A DNA stretch of 64,000 nucleotides from Metabacillus schmidteae (GCF_903166545.1 NZ_CAESCH010000001.1:686001-750000), one strand, 5' to 3'; shown: positions 46,613-55,663, numbered from the stretch's first letter. Notes: a model not told the origin generated them from the letters alone. A program made the numbers and translations.

Positions 46613-47797
46613 ATGAAAGAAAAGGAGTACAAATTTGCCACAAAGGCAATACATGCGGGCTATGATCCAAATCAGCATCAAAATAGCTTAACCCCACCAA
46701 TATACCAAACATCCACATTTACATTTCCTACAGTAGAGCATGGAGCAAAAAGATTTTCCGGTATCGAAGAGGGGTATATTTACTCCAGATTAGGTAATCC
46801 AACGGTGTCAGTGTTAGAAGAACGAATTGCACAATTGGAGGGTGGAGAAGCTGCCCTGGCATTTTCATCAGGTATGGCTGCTGTTTCTGCGGTTTTAATT
46901 GGTATAACAAAAGCGAATGATCACATTCTTTGTTCAAAAGGAATTTACGGCTGTACATTTGGGTTATTACAACTATTAAAAGAAAAGTACAACATCGATC
47001 ACACATTTTCAGATATGTCTTCAGAGAAGGAGATTATTTCACAAATAAAAGAAACGACAAGCTGCATCTATATTGAAACCCCTATGAATCCTACGATGAA
47101 CTTAATTGATTTAAAAAAGGTTGTCACAATTGCCAAGGAAAGAAACATCAAGGTAGTTGTAGATAATACATTTTGTACTCCATACTTACAAACACCAATT
47201 ATGCTAGGTTGTGACCTGGTTATTCATAGTGGGACAAAATATATCGGAGGTCATGGGGATGTTATTGCAGGTCTTGTAGTAGGAGACAAACATACCATTG
47301 ATACCTTTAAAAAAACAACACAAAAAGATATAGGTGGAGTTATCTCTCCATTTGATGCATGGTTACTGCTTAGAGGCCTGAAAACATTGGCTGTTCGAAT
47401 GGATCGTCATTGTGAGAATGCTGAAAAAATTGCCTTAAAGCTTAAAGGACATCCAAAGGTTAAGGCGATTTATTACCCTAAGGATGCAGATCATTCTCAC
47501 TACCAAATCATGAAAAAACAAATGAATAATGGTGGAGGATTACTATCATTTGAAGTAAAAGGAACGTTTGAAGATGCTGTTAGATTTGTGAATCATTTAA
47601 AATTAATACCTATTGCTGTAAGTTTAGGTGATGCAGAAACACTAATTCAACATCCTGCTTCAATGACACACGCTGTTGTTCCTGCACATATAAGGAAGGA
47701 AATGGGGATTACAGATATGTTGCTACGTCTCTCTGTAGGTCTTGAAGCCTGGGAGGATATATGGGAAGACATACAATCAGCATTAAAGTATATATAG
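46613..47797 (+). CDS. megL: Methionine gamma-lyase
   Basis: A 394-residue PLP enzyme of the Cys/Met metabolism family. The PLP Lys209 lies in HSGTKYIGGHGD. The active-site Tyr-Gly-Cys stretch IYGCTFGLLQ (Cys114) corresponds to Cys116 of Pseudomonas methionine gamma-lyase, a residue that separates this group from cystathionine synthases and lyases. SLGDAETLIQHPASMTH and LRLSVGLE are also conserved. The expected reaction is methionine to methanethiol, ammonia and 2-oxobutyrate. ATG 46613 follows AAGGGGGG; the frame is open upstream to 46526, but that part is not conserved. A terminator follows. Confidence 0.83.
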   Translation: MKEKEYKFATKAIHAGYDPNQHQNSLTPPIYQTSTFTFPTVEHGAKRFSGIEEGYIYSRLGNPTVSVLEERIAQLEGGEAALAFSSGMAAVSAVLIGITKANDHILCSKGIYGCTFGLLQLLKEKYNIDHTFSDMSSEKEIISQIKETTSCIYIETPMNPTMNLIDLKKVVTIAKERNIKVVVDNTFCTPYLQTPIMLGCDLVIHSGTKYIGGHGDVIAGLVVGDKHTIDTFKKTTQKDIGGVISPFDAWLLLRGLKTLAVRMDRHCENAEKIALKLKGHPKVKAIYYPKDADHSHYQIMKKQMNNGGGLLSFEVKGTFEDAVRFVNHLKLIPIAVSLGDAETLIQHPASMTHAVVPAHIRKEMGITDMLLRLSVGLEAWEDIWEDIQSALKYI

Positions 47798-47827
47798 CTA
47801 GTGGCAAAATGCTACTAGTCTTTTTTA
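47797..47827 (+). terminator. Rho-independent terminator after megL
   Basis: GCTAGTGGCA (47797-47806) pairs with TGCTACTAGT (47810-47819), then CTTTTTT. Confidence 0.82.
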
Positions 47828-47950
47828 TTCCATTCGTTAGATTAAAGACTCAAGGATTATGGCTTTAAGACAAGTTCTTGGAGTTATAAGTAAATAGGAG
47901 GACAGTATATTCTTGATTGATTATTGCGCATAGAGGATCTGCCCTAAAAA

Positions 47951-48121
47951 CTAACTGCATGATCTTAAAAGTAATTGAGACTCTAGTATAAGTCTATCTA
48001 ATTCTTGACTGTATTTAATTGTTTCGGGGTTATTCAGTCCTTTTGCCTGGGCAGTAGCGATCATTAATCTTCTAACTAAGTCTATTTTATGGCCCAGTTC
48101 TTGGTTTACATTATTCATCAT
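47951..48121 (-). CDS. Spo0E-like aspartyl-phosphate phosphatase (56 residues)
   Basis: A small gene on the minus strand. The translation begins MMNNVNQELGHKIDLVRRLM, continues through AKGLNNPETIKYSQELDRLI, and ends SCS. The signature SQELDxLI and the helix-turn-helix length match the Spo0E/YisI/YnzD family, which dephosphorylates Spo0A-P and delays sporulation in B. subtilis. The start is supported by GGGAGC about 9 bases upstream on the minus strand; two Met codons are adjacent. It sits alone between megL and the ger operon. Confidence 0.85.
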   Translation of the reverse strand: MMNNVNQELGHKIDLVRRLMIATAQAKGLNNPETIKYSQELDRLILESQLLLRSCS

Positions 48122-48485
48122 TTTTCATTGCTCCCTATGCTTAACAGATCGTATATACCTATTATTATTGATTTTCCCCCATTTTGGAATGCCTTCGACA
48201 ATCATTCTATCAAAAAGACAAAATTTTTATTGGTTTAGACATAATTTACCTGTATATTCTCTACTAGTTTCGTTTATTAAGGTATTTTCAAAAATAATCA
48301 CAGAAAGATTTTGGTTCTTTCATACTAAAAAAGCCATATTTGTCCATAATAAAACTTATATCAGATGGTGAGGATGAGTATTATTGATCTGTTTCTTAAA
48401 ATTTCCAAATAATAATATATAGGTTTGTCACAATATGTAGGGTTGGATATTGATATTTTTAAAAATGGTTTAAGGTGTGTAGCGA
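48122..48485. other. Intergenic region before the ger operon
   Basis: It holds the promoter regions of the Spo0E-like gene (minus) and the ger operon (plus). I see no certain forespore SigG promoter. A 67-codon frame at 48168-48371 is rich in Phe, Ile and Lys, has no ribosome binding site and is not supported. Confidence 0.4.
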
Positions 48486-48719
48486 ATGAGAGTTGTCATT
48501 TTTCTTACAATATTTGTCCTGCTTAGTGTATTGATTGCCCAGATTGATGCTTATCTTTATAGCAGTAATGTCATCACTCAGTTAAAAATACTTTTAGCAA
48601 ATGAACCAGGATCTAATAAATGGATGATATACGGATTTCTACTAGTTGGGCTTCTTTCTTCTGTCTGGAATAGTGTGAAAGAAAAAGTACAAAAAATCAA
48701 AAACATAGGAAGTAAGTAG
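48486..48719 (+). CDS. Small two-helix membrane protein, GerD-subunit type of ger operons
   Basis: A 77-residue protein with two predicted membrane helices (about 3-20 and 46-62) and a basic C-terminus. It lies 4 bases before a GerB-type gene. Small two-helix D subunits of 55-80 residues are known to accompany many GerA-family operons and to modulate germinant response. Size, topology and position all fit. Sequence similarity alone would not identify it. AAGGTG precedes the ATG. Confidence 0.65.
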   Translation: MRVVIFLTIFVLLSVLIAQIDAYLYSSNVITQLKILLANEPGSNKWMIYGFLLVGLLSSVWNSVKEKVQKIKNIGSK

Positions 48720-48723
48720 AGTA

Positions 48724-49848
48724 ATGAAGCAGCAGGTAGAGAAAATTTCGCTTTGGCAGTTATATATTCTCATTGTTTGTTTTCAGATTGGTAGTGCAGC
48801 TTTAGTTGGAATAGGAAATGAAGCTAAGCAGGATGCTTGGATCGCTGTTATTATTGGAACGTTTTTTGGAATAGCTATTATGCTTTATTATTTATTTCTC
48901 CTTTCAAAGATGCCGGAGAAAAATCTGTTTGAGCTCTTAGTCTTTTGTTTCGGAAAGTGGATAGGAAAGCTTATCACCCTTTTGTATGTCATCTATTTTT
49001 TTTATATATCAGCAAGAGTTTTGCGAGATTTCTGTGAGCTCTTAGTTTCTACAATATTTGAGGTGACTCCATTAGAGGTTATCTCTATTACGATGATGCT
49101 TGTCATTGTCTATATATTTCAGCATGGCTTAGAGGTGCTGGGAAGAACAAGTGAGGTTTTCTTTCCATATGTTGTAGCGTTTATTGTCATGACAGGCTTA
49201 GGCATATGGTTCTCGGGGGAATTTGAAATAAGCAACGTCCGGCCGATCTTAGCCGAGGGATATAAACCTATTGTAAACGCGCTATTTCCACAGCTATTAA
49301 CATTTCCTTTTGGAGAAGTGGTGACCTTCATGGTGATAAGTGCCTATATCGGCACAAAGAAACATGTGAAAAAGGTGAGTGCTGCTGGTGTATTTACTAG
49401 TGGTGTCTTACTCGCCTATGGGGCTCTCATCCAAATATCTACTTTAGGAGTTGATTTAAAGGAACGTGCAAACTTCCCATTATTAAGTGCATCACGTGAA
49501 ATATCTCTATTGAATTTTATTGAGCGTGTAGATTTAATTATTGTGTTTTTCGTTATGTTCGGAATCATCGTAAAGGTGGGAATCTTTTTTTATGGCGGAT
49601 TAAAGGGACTTGAATTAATAACAAATAAACCATATCGAAGTATGACGCTGCTTATGGGATCGCTCATTGCTTTTTTCTCGGCTGTTATTAGTCACAACTT
49701 TGTAGAGCATATTGAGGAAGGGTTAGTGTTTGTACCATTCTTTATGCATATCCCTTTTCAATTTGGTATTCCTTTGCTCCTACTGCCTTTTATTTTATGG
49801 AAAACAAGGAAAAAAGGAAAAAAGGAAAAAAAGGAGTCTAGCTCATGA
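48724..49848 (+). CDS. Germinant receptor B subunit (GerAB family)
   Basis: A 374-residue integral membrane protein with about 10 helices, of the APC-superfamily spore germination permease family (GerAB/GerBB/GerKB). The N-terminus ISLWQLYILIVCFQIGSAALVGIGNEAKQDAW is the family signature, followed by FCFGKWIGKLITLLYVIYF. The B subunit binds the germinant in the inner membrane of the spore. The gene order here is D-B-A-C. It overlaps the A gene by ATGA. Confidence 0.9.
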   Translation: MKQQVEKISLWQLYILIVCFQIGSAALVGIGNEAKQDAWIAVIIGTFFGIAIMLYYLFLLSKMPEKNLFELLVFCFGKWIGKLITLLYVIYFFYISARVLRDFCELLVSTIFEVTPLEVISITMMLVIVYIFQHGLEVLGRTSEVFFPYVVAFIVMTGLGIWFSGEFEISNVRPILAEGYKPIVNALFPQLLTFPFGEVVTFMVISAYIGTKKHVKKVSAAGVFTSGVLLAYGALIQISTLGVDLKERANFPLLSASREISLLNFIERVDLIIVFFVMFGIIVKVGIFFYGGLKGLELITNKPYRSMTLLMGSLIAFFSAVISHNFVEHIEEGLVFVPFFMHIPFQFGIPLLLLPFILWKTRKKGKKEKKESSS

Positions 49849-51452
49849 GTAGTTTTTCATCTTTGTTTACAAGAAGAAAAAACAAAAATAGGGGAAGAAC
49901 CTCTGAGAAGGAGATATATGATCAAGAGGGAATACCGAAGCATTATGACGGGAAATTGGATCGAGATTTAGGTAGTATACAAGAAGTGTTTCAGCAAACA
50001 TCGGATTATGAAGAAATCCGTATTAAAGTTGGAGATCTGAAGGGGTGTGTTTGTTACTTAAGTACAACCTTGAACAAAAGTGAGCTGAATAAACAGGTTT
50101 TAGAGCCACTAAGGGAAGCGTTTAACCAATCTGAAAAAGATGCACATAGAGATATCGACTATATAAGAGAAGCATTTTTTCCGGCTGTTTCGTATGAATA
50201 TGGAGAAACACTTCATCAACTTGTTTGGCAAATGTTAAATGGGTATGCCATTGTGATGATTGATCAGCACAATAAGGCTTTGGCATTAAATATTGGCGGG
50301 ACAGATAAACGTTCTATTTCAGAGCCGAGTACTCAAACGATTATTCGTGGTCCAAAGGAAGGGTTTGTAGAGGATATTAATACGAATATAGGTCTTATTA
50401 GGAAAAAAATAAAAAATCCTCGGCTCATCTTTGAAGATTATACTGTTGGAAATGACTCAAATACTCAACTTACAATTGGCTATATGAAAGGGATTGTAAA
50501 TGAGGATATTCTTAGTGAAGTAAAGACAAGGATAAATAAAATTAAAGCTTCAGGTTTACTTGATACAGGAAATGTAGAAGAATTTATCACGGATAATACC
50601 TTTACCCTATTCCCATTAGTTTATAACAGTGAACGACCTGATAGCATAAGCGGGAATATTTTGGAGGGGAAAATAGCCATTCTTCTTGATGGGTCACCAT
50701 TTGTGTTGATAGTTCCATCCGTTTTTACAGATTTCTTTCAGTCAACAGAAGATTACTATCAACCTTTTTTCATGACCAGCTTTATTCGAATTATTCGTTA
50801 TATGTCTTTTTTGATTACATTGACGTTTCCATCACTATATGTGGCAATTACAACTTATCATCATGAGTTAATGCCAACACCTCTTTTAATTAATATACAA
50901 AGCCAGAGAGAAGGGGTACCATTTCCTGCAGTTATTGAAATCCTAATGATGGAGCTTACCTTTGAAGTATTAAGAGAAGCAGGAATTAGAATGCCGCGGG
51001 CTGTTGGCCAAACATTATCTATTGTTGGTGCTCTTGTTATCGGACAAGCAGCAGTTGAAGCAGGTTTGGTTTCGAATGTTTTAGTTGTCGTTGTTGCTTT
51101 CTCTGCAATCGCAAGCTTTGTGTCTCCTATTTATAATTTTTCAATAGCTGCAAGATTGATTCGGTTTATTCTAATCGTTATGGCCGCATCATTAGGTCTA
51201 TATGGTATTCTTCTATCTCTTATTGTTATGGTTATTCATCTAGTAAGTTTACGAACATTTGGAATTCCGTATTTAACTCCTGTGGCTCCGTTCAAACTAA
51301 AGGATCAAACAGATGTTTTTGTTCGAATGCCAATCTGGGGAGACCGCTATCGCCCATCATATTTGATGTCTAAAGCGCCGGTGAAAACAAGTGAGACATC
51401 TCAACCATCTCCTCCAGATCGAAAAACTGGAGGGAAAAAGGAAAATGAGTAA
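49845..51452 (+). CDS. Germinant receptor A subunit (GerAA family)
   Basis: A 535-residue protein with a large N-terminal cytoplasmic domain (about 1-290) and a membrane part of 5-6 helices (about 300-490). IIRGPKEGFVEDINTNIGLIRKKI is the most conserved GerA block. PEDYYQPFF-like (STEDYYQPFFMTSFIRIIRY), PLLINIQSQREGVPFPAVIEILMMELTFEVLREAGIRMP and GQAAVEAGLVS also fit, given here as separate blocks. It forms the receptor with the B and C subunits. The start overlaps the B gene by 4 bases, and the end overlaps the C gene by 8. Confidence 0.92.
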   Translation: MSSFSSLFTRRKNKNRGRTSEKEIYDQEGIPKHYDGKLDRDLGSIQEVFQQTSDYEEIRIKVGDLKGCVCYLSTTLNKSELNKQVLEPLREAFNQSEKDAHRDIDYIREAFFPAVSYEYGETLHQLVWQMLNGYAIVMIDQHNKALALNIGGTDKRSISEPSTQTIIRGPKEGFVEDINTNIGLIRKKIKNPRLIFEDYTVGNDSNTQLTIGYMKGIVNEDILSEVKTRINKIKASGLLDTGNVEEFITDNTFTLFPLVYNSERPDSISGNILEGKIAILLDGSPFVLIVPSVFTDFFQSTEDYYQPFFMTSFIRIIRYMSFLITLTFPSLYVAITTYHHELMPTPLLINIQSQREGVPFPAVIEILMMELTFEVLREAGIRMPRAVGQTLSIVGALVIGQAAVEAGLVSNVLVVVVAFSAIASFVSPIYNFSIAARLIRFILIVMAASLGLYGILLSLIVMVIHLVSLRTFGIPYLTPVAPFKLKDQTDVFVRMPIWGDRYRPSYLMSKAPVKTSETSQPSPPDRKTGGKKENE

Positions 51453-52668
51453 AAAAATCTTATTACTTTTTTTAACATTGCTTCTAATTTTGTCAGGATG
51501 TTGGGATCGGGAAGAACTTGATGAGATAGCGGTTGTGGCAGGTATTGCAGTGGACAAAGGAGAAGAAAAGAAGTATCGGATGACAGTTGAGGTTATTAAT
51601 TCTGCTGAATTTGGTAAGCAAAGTGCACAGGGAAATGCGCCTGTGAACATATACACGTTAGAAGGGAATTCTCTCTCGGAATTATCAAATAAAATGAATG
51701 TTGGGTTAACTCGTAAGCTTGTATTTTCGCATACAAGAGTTCTCTATATTAGTGAAGAACTAGCAAGAGAAGGGGTTTTTGGATTTTTAGATTTTCTTGA
51801 TCGAAGTGGACAGTTTCGAAATGACTTTAGTATTGTTGTCACAAGTGGTTATCCTGCTTCAGATTTCACTAAAATCACCTATCCCGTTCAAAAAAGTCCT
51901 TCATTGAAGCTTAGTACTCAAATTGATACACTCACGGATGAATGGGGTGGAAATCCGGATGTTCAGTTATATGATTTCATTACTTCCCTTATTTCAAAGG
52001 GGATCAATCCTGTTGCAGGAATCATATCCATCAGAGGAGAACCGGAGAAAGGACAGTCTGTAGATAATAATAAGGAGATTGCTCCTAGTGCATTGGTTCT
52101 TGCTGATGGGATGGCTGTTTTCAAAGGTGATAAAATGGTGGGGAAACTTTCTTTAGATGAGACTAGGGGATTTCTTTGGACAAAAGATTTAAGAAGTACG
52201 AGTCTGAGTATTGCATGTCAATCAGAAGATGCGAACACAACAAAAAAAGAAGAATTTTTTCTAGATGTTCGAGTCGTAAGATCAAAGGTGAAATTAGATG
52301 CTAAATATGAGAATGATCGACCAAAAATTAAAGTGAAAATTAATAGTGAAGCCAAGATACAAGGAACACAATGTCCAAAAGACTTGACGAAACTTAATGT
52401 GTATCGAGATCATGAACAACTTGTTGAAAAATTTGTGAAAGCAGAGATATCCCAGCTTATTAAGAAAGTGCAGAAGGAATATGAAGTAGATATCTTTGGA
52501 TTTGGAGAGTCTCTCAATAGGCGGGACCATAAAAAATACAAAGAAGTTGAGGATAGGTGGGATGAAGAGTTTGCAAAAGCTGAATTGGACGTTGAGGTTG
52601 ATATCGAGTTATTAAGAGCAGGAATAAAAAGTAAAAGCTTTAATGAGGATATAAATAAATCAAAGTAA
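51445..52668 (+). CDS. Germinant receptor C subunit, lipoprotein (GerAC family)
   Basis: A 407-residue lipoprotein. The signal peptide ends LILSGCWDREELDEIAVVAG, where the Cys is the lipidation site and CWDxxELxE is the hallmark of GerC proteins. The three-domain C-subunit layout follows, ending in a charged helix with LINKVQKEY-like sequence. The ATG at 51445 lies inside the end of the A gene, with GGAGGGAAAAAGGA upstream; an in-frame ATG at 51391 would place a basic tail before the signal peptide and is rejected. Confidence 0.92.
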   Translation: MSKKILLLFLTLLLILSGCWDREELDEIAVVAGIAVDKGEEKKYRMTVEVINSAEFGKQSAQGNAPVNIYTLEGNSLSELSNKMNVGLTRKLVFSHTRVLYISEELAREGVFGFLDFLDRSGQFRNDFSIVVTSGYPASDFTKITYPVQKSPSLKLSTQIDTLTDEWGGNPDVQLYDFITSLISKGINPVAGIISIRGEPEKGQSVDNNKEIAPSALVLADGMAVFKGDKMVGKLSLDETRGFLWTKDLRSTSLSIACQSEDANTTKKEEFFLDVRVVRSKVKLDAKYENDRPKIKVKINSEAKIQGTQCPKDLTKLNVYRDHEQLVEKFVKAEISQLIKKVQKEYEVDIFGFGESLNRRDHKKYKEVEDRWDEEFAKAELDVEVDIELLRAGIKSKSFNEDINKSK

Positions 52669-52679
52669 ATAAAAAGAGT

Positions 52680-52709
52680 AAAAGGCAGCCAGTACAGGTT
52701 GCTTTTTTT
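52680..52709 (+). terminator. Rho-independent terminator after the ger operon
   Basis: AAGGCAGCC pairs with GGTTGCTT (one G-T pair), followed by a run of T. Confidence 0.8.
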
Positions 52710-52780
52710 AGTTTCAAAAAGGTACCAATAATTTCAAAAGATATAAAATATCTGAATATTCTAGTAAACTTTGTATCGTA

Positions 52781-52796
52781 TTGAAAGCGGTTACTG
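52781..52796 (+). promoter_or_regulatory. cre site upstream of the 2-hydroxycarboxylate transporter
   Basis: TTGAAAGCGGTTACTG fits the CcpA consensus WTGNAANCGNWNNCW at every defined position. It lies 66 bases before the transporter gene, in the promoter region, and suggests catabolite repression by CcpA. Confidence 0.7.
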
Positions 52797-52861
52797 TAAA
52801 TTCAGATAGTTCTTATAGTAATTTGAAAACTATTCAATGAGAATTAAAAGGGGGAAATAGA

Positions 52862-54181
52862 ATGGAATCAACAGCAAAAAAAATGGACTATGAACCTAAG
52901 AGTGATATTCAACAAGTACAAACAAAAACACAATTGAACATTTTTAATACACCTGTTTTATGGTTCGTTATATTTGGAGTCATTACAATAGTAAGTATGT
53001 ACACAGGAAACTTGCCAGGTGGCATGATTGGCAGTTTACTAGTTATGATTGTTTTAGGTGAAGCTTTTGGATGGTTAGGAGATCGTACTCCAATTGTGAA
53101 AACGTTTTTTGGTGGAGGAGCCATTGTAGCTATTTTTGGCTCAGCATATATGGTTTACAGTGGAGTACTCCCTGAATCAATAACAACATCAGTCACTGAT
53201 TTTATGACAACAGGAGGATTTTTAGATTTTTATATTGCAGCATTAATTACAGGCAGTATTTTAGGGATGAATGCAAAAATATTAGTAAAGGTAGGATTGC
53301 GTTATTTTATTCCTATCTTTGGGGCGGTAATTGGAGCTATTATCATTGCAGCTATTTTTGGTAGTTTAGTAGGTTTTTCTCTTCAAGATGCCATTCTAGT
53401 TATTACTATGCCTATTATGGGTGGAGGAATGGGTGCCGGCGCAGTACCGATGAGCCAAATATATTCTGAAATGTTGGGGAATGAACCGAGCTATTATATC
53501 TCAATGCTAGTCCCTGCGTTAGCATTAGGTAATGTTTTTGCTATTGTACTGGCAAGTGTACTTAATATGGTCGGAAATAAGTTTCCTTCTTTAACAGGGA
53601 ATGGCCAATTGATTAAAGGATTTAAGTATGAAAAAAGTGAACAAAAATATGATATTGGAAAAATGGGTGTTGGATTATTAGCAGCATTAACGTTTTTCAC
53701 AATTGGTCATTTGTTAGGTGATTTTTTACCGTTACATCCTTATGCAATCATGATCATTATCGTAGCAGTTGCAAAAATTGCTAGTATTATTCCACAAGTT
53801 GTTCTGGACGGGGCTAGTCAATGGTATCAATTCGTCGCAAGTAACTGGACTTTCGCTCTCCTTTTTGGAATTGGAGTGGCGTATACAGATTTAAATACTG
53901 TTTTACAAGCGTTATCGTTCCAATACATTTTAACCGTATTTGGTGTAGTGTTAGGGGCAATTATCGGGGCAGGATTATTAGGGAAGCTCGTAGGCTTCTA
54001 TCCGATCGAAGCAGCTATCACAGCAGGATTATGTATGGCAAACATGGGAGGTACAGGCGATGTTGCTGTTCTATCTGCATCAAAACGGATGGAGTTAATG
54101 CCATTCGCACAAATATCCTCAAGGCTAGGTGGAGCATTAATCCTATTACTGTCAGGATTAATAATACCTTTACTTGTATAA
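52862..54181 (+). CDS. 2-hydroxycarboxylate transporter (CimH/MaeN/CitS family)
   Basis: A 439-residue cation-coupled symporter for malate, citrate or a related 2-hydroxy acid. It has about 11 membrane helices and the two re-entrant loops of the family, with the Gly-rich motifs PIMGGGMGAGAVPMSQIYSE and CMANMGGTGDVAVLSASKRM. NFTS-like FAQISSRLGGALIL ends the C-terminal domain, where an Arg contacts the substrate carboxylate in CitS/CimH. AAAGGGGG precedes the ATG. An upstream cre site fits a carbon-source transporter. CimH and MaeN cannot be told apart by eye. Confidence 0.88.
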   Translation: MESTAKKMDYEPKSDIQQVQTKTQLNIFNTPVLWFVIFGVITIVSMYTGNLPGGMIGSLLVMIVLGEAFGWLGDRTPIVKTFFGGGAIVAIFGSAYMVYSGVLPESITTSVTDFMTTGGFLDFYIAALITGSILGMNAKILVKVGLRYFIPIFGAVIGAIIIAAIFGSLVGFSLQDAILVITMPIMGGGMGAGAVPMSQIYSEMLGNEPSYYISMLVPALALGNVFAIVLASVLNMVGNKFPSLTGNGQLIKGFKYEKSEQKYDIGKMGVGLLAALTFFTIGHLLGDFLPLHPYAIMIIIVAVAKIASIIPQVVLDGASQWYQFVASNWTFALLFGIGVAYTDLNTVLQALSFQYILTVFGVVLGAIIGAGLLGKLVGFYPIEAAITAGLCMANMGGTGDVAVLSASKRMELMPFAQISSRLGGALILLLSGLIIPLLV

Positions 54182-54192
54182 TATAGTTCGGA

Positions 54193-54226
54193 GAAGCATC
54201 AGGTGATTTGGTCCTGGTGCTTTTCA
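54193..54226 (+). terminator. Terminator after the 2-hydroxycarboxylate transporter
   Basis: GAAGCATCAGG pairs with CCTGGTGCTTTTC, loop about 9 bases, with a short T-run. Confidence 0.75.
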
Positions 54227-54341
54227 TATGGCTTTTTTCACAAATATTGTGGCTTATAAAATACTATTTGAACTCGATAATTGAAACATAGTATTATTTT
54301 TACTAATATAAAATCAATTAAAGAAGAAAAGGTGAATGTTG

Positions 54342-54572
54342 ATGTATTTAACAGTGCAGGAGACAGCAGAGTACTTATCTTTACCAGAAGAGCAAATAAA
54401 AAAATTAATCTTGGAAAAAAAGATCAGAGCACTCTTTGATGGAAATCAATATTTAATTAATAAAGAACAATTTAATACACATCTGGAGCAAATGGAGAAA
54501 TATAAAAAGTTAGTGGAAGAGTTTATGAAGGAACCGATTCCAGAAGATGTTGATGTAAAAGACGAGGATTAA
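54342..54572 (+). CDS. Small excisionase/MerR-type helix-turn-helix protein
   Basis: A 76-residue protein. The first 50 residues, YLTVQETAEYLSLPEEQIKK, then KIRALFDGNQYLINKEQF, match the HTH_17 (excisionase-like, winged helix) pattern. The C-terminus is an acidic tail. ATG 54342 has AAGGTG (54329-54334) at 7 bases; ATG 54336 is too close to it. No recombinase is nearby, so it is more likely a small regulator than a phage excisionase. Function unknown. Confidence 0.7.
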   Translation: MYLTVQETAEYLSLPEEQIKKLILEKKIRALFDGNQYLINKEQFNTHLEQMEKYKKLVEEFMKEPIPEDVDVKDED

Positions 54573-54608
54573 TTTTTTGTTTTTAATTGTAATGAAAATT
54601 TTCCGGAT

Positions 54609-54640
54609 TAATGTTATCATTATCAATAATGATAACATTA
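54609..54640. promoter_or_regulatory. Perfect 15-bp-arm palindrome, possible operator of the hydrolase gene
   Basis: Arms TAATGTTATCATTAT (54609-54623) and ATAATGATAACATTA (54626-54640) are perfect complements with a 2-base spacer. The site lies 17 bases before the alpha/beta hydrolase start, where a repressor would block transcription. The left arm contains TTATCATTATCA, which resembles overlapping Fur hexamers (GATAAT), so Fur or another metal regulator is possible, but a TetR/MarR-type operator is equally so. Confidence 0.55.
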
Positions 54641-54656
54641 TAAAGGGGATAAATGT

Positions 54657-55622
54657 ATGTATACTATTCGTGAAGAAGCAATCTCGATCATTCATGATAT
54701 TACATTAAAGGGGACTATGGCTTTTCCATCAATAGAGTTGGAAAAATACCCTGCCATTATATTAATAAATGGTTCTGGTGGTTCGGATCGTGATGGAAAT
54801 ATGAAGAAACCTGCTATTCATTCAAATTTATATAAAGAATTAGCTCATTTTTTAACTGGATTGGGCTTTATTACACTAAGATATGATAAAAGATCTGTGG
54901 GAGAAAGTGAAGGAGATCCAATCAAATCCGGTATGTTGGATTTAGTTCGTGATGTGAAGGAAAATATTCAGTATTTAAAAAATCATCCAAAGGTAGATCG
55001 TGACAAAATATTGCTGTTAGGTCATAGTGAAGGATGTATCATCGGGACAGTTGCACATCAACAAATGCCAGTTGCCGGTTTGATTTTACTTGCAGGAGCG
55101 GCGAGTAATTTGGAAGAGCCAATGGCTTATCAAAATCAACTAATTATTGACGAAATAAAGAGTTTAAAAGGCTTAAAAGGGATCATGTTAAGAATGCTTG
55201 TCACCGAAAAAAAGATAAAAAAACAAGCGGTTGATTTAAAGAGCAAGATAGAGCAATCACAAGGTGATACGATGAGATATCAACTGAAAAAGATTCCGGT
55301 AAGATGGTTTAGAGAACACTACTCTTTTTCAACAGAAATGATTATTGACATCCTCAAAAATTCTCAATGCCCTATTGTGGCTATCACAGGTGATAAGGAT
55401 GTGCAGGCAAATCCGGCGAATTTAAAGAGAATCGAGCAACTTGAAAAACCGGACGCAACATCAGTTATCATTCAAAACATGGATCACATGTTAAAGGAAT
55501 TTCACGGAGAAAGAACGATGTTAAACCTTTTAAAACAATACAAAAATGAAGCAAAAGACCCGATTCATAATATACTTAAGGAAGAACTGAAGGATTGGTT
55601 GACAAAAAACATCCTGAAATAG
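54657..55622 (+). CDS. Alpha/beta hydrolase
   Basis: A 321-residue hydrolase. The oxyanion-hole region is ILINGSGGSDRDGN. The nucleophile Ser lies in LLGHSEGCIIG (GxSxG). The acid Asp is probably in TGDKDVQANP, and the catalytic His in NMDHMLKEF. This order is the classic Ser-Asp-His triad. A helical cap insertion (about 165-225) lies between Ser and Asp. Similar proteins are annotated as dienelactone hydrolase-like or BAAT/acyl-transferase-like esterases; the substrate is unknown. AAAGGGG precedes the ATG. The strong palindrome just upstream suggests tight regulation. Confidence 0.85.
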   Translation: MYTIREEAISIIHDITLKGTMAFPSIELEKYPAIILINGSGGSDRDGNMKKPAIHSNLYKELAHFLTGLGFITLRYDKRSVGESEGDPIKSGMLDLVRDVKENIQYLKNHPKVDRDKILLLGHSEGCIIGTVAHQQMPVAGLILLAGAASNLEEPMAYQNQLIIDEIKSLKGLKGIMLRMLVTEKKIKKQAVDLKSKIEQSQGDTMRYQLKKIPVRWFREHYSFSTEMIIDILKNSQCPIVAITGDKDVQANPANLKRIEQLEKPDATSVIIQNMDHMLKEFHGERTMLNLLKQYKNEAKDPIHNILKEELKDWLTKNILK

Positions 55623-55624
55623 TG

Positions 55625-55662
55625 AATAAGCTCAGTGTTTGATAAGGCACTGGGCTTATTTT
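55625..55662 (+). terminator. Terminator after the hydrolase gene
   Basis: AATAAGCTCAGTG (55625-55637) pairs with CACTGGGCTTATT (55648-55660), then TTT. Confidence 0.8.
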
Positions 55663-55663
55663 C

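Noticed and set aside
48168..48371. 67-codon frame before the ger operon
   Set aside because: No ribosome binding site, Phe/Ile/Lys-rich translation typical of AT-rich non-coding DNA, and no recognisable family.
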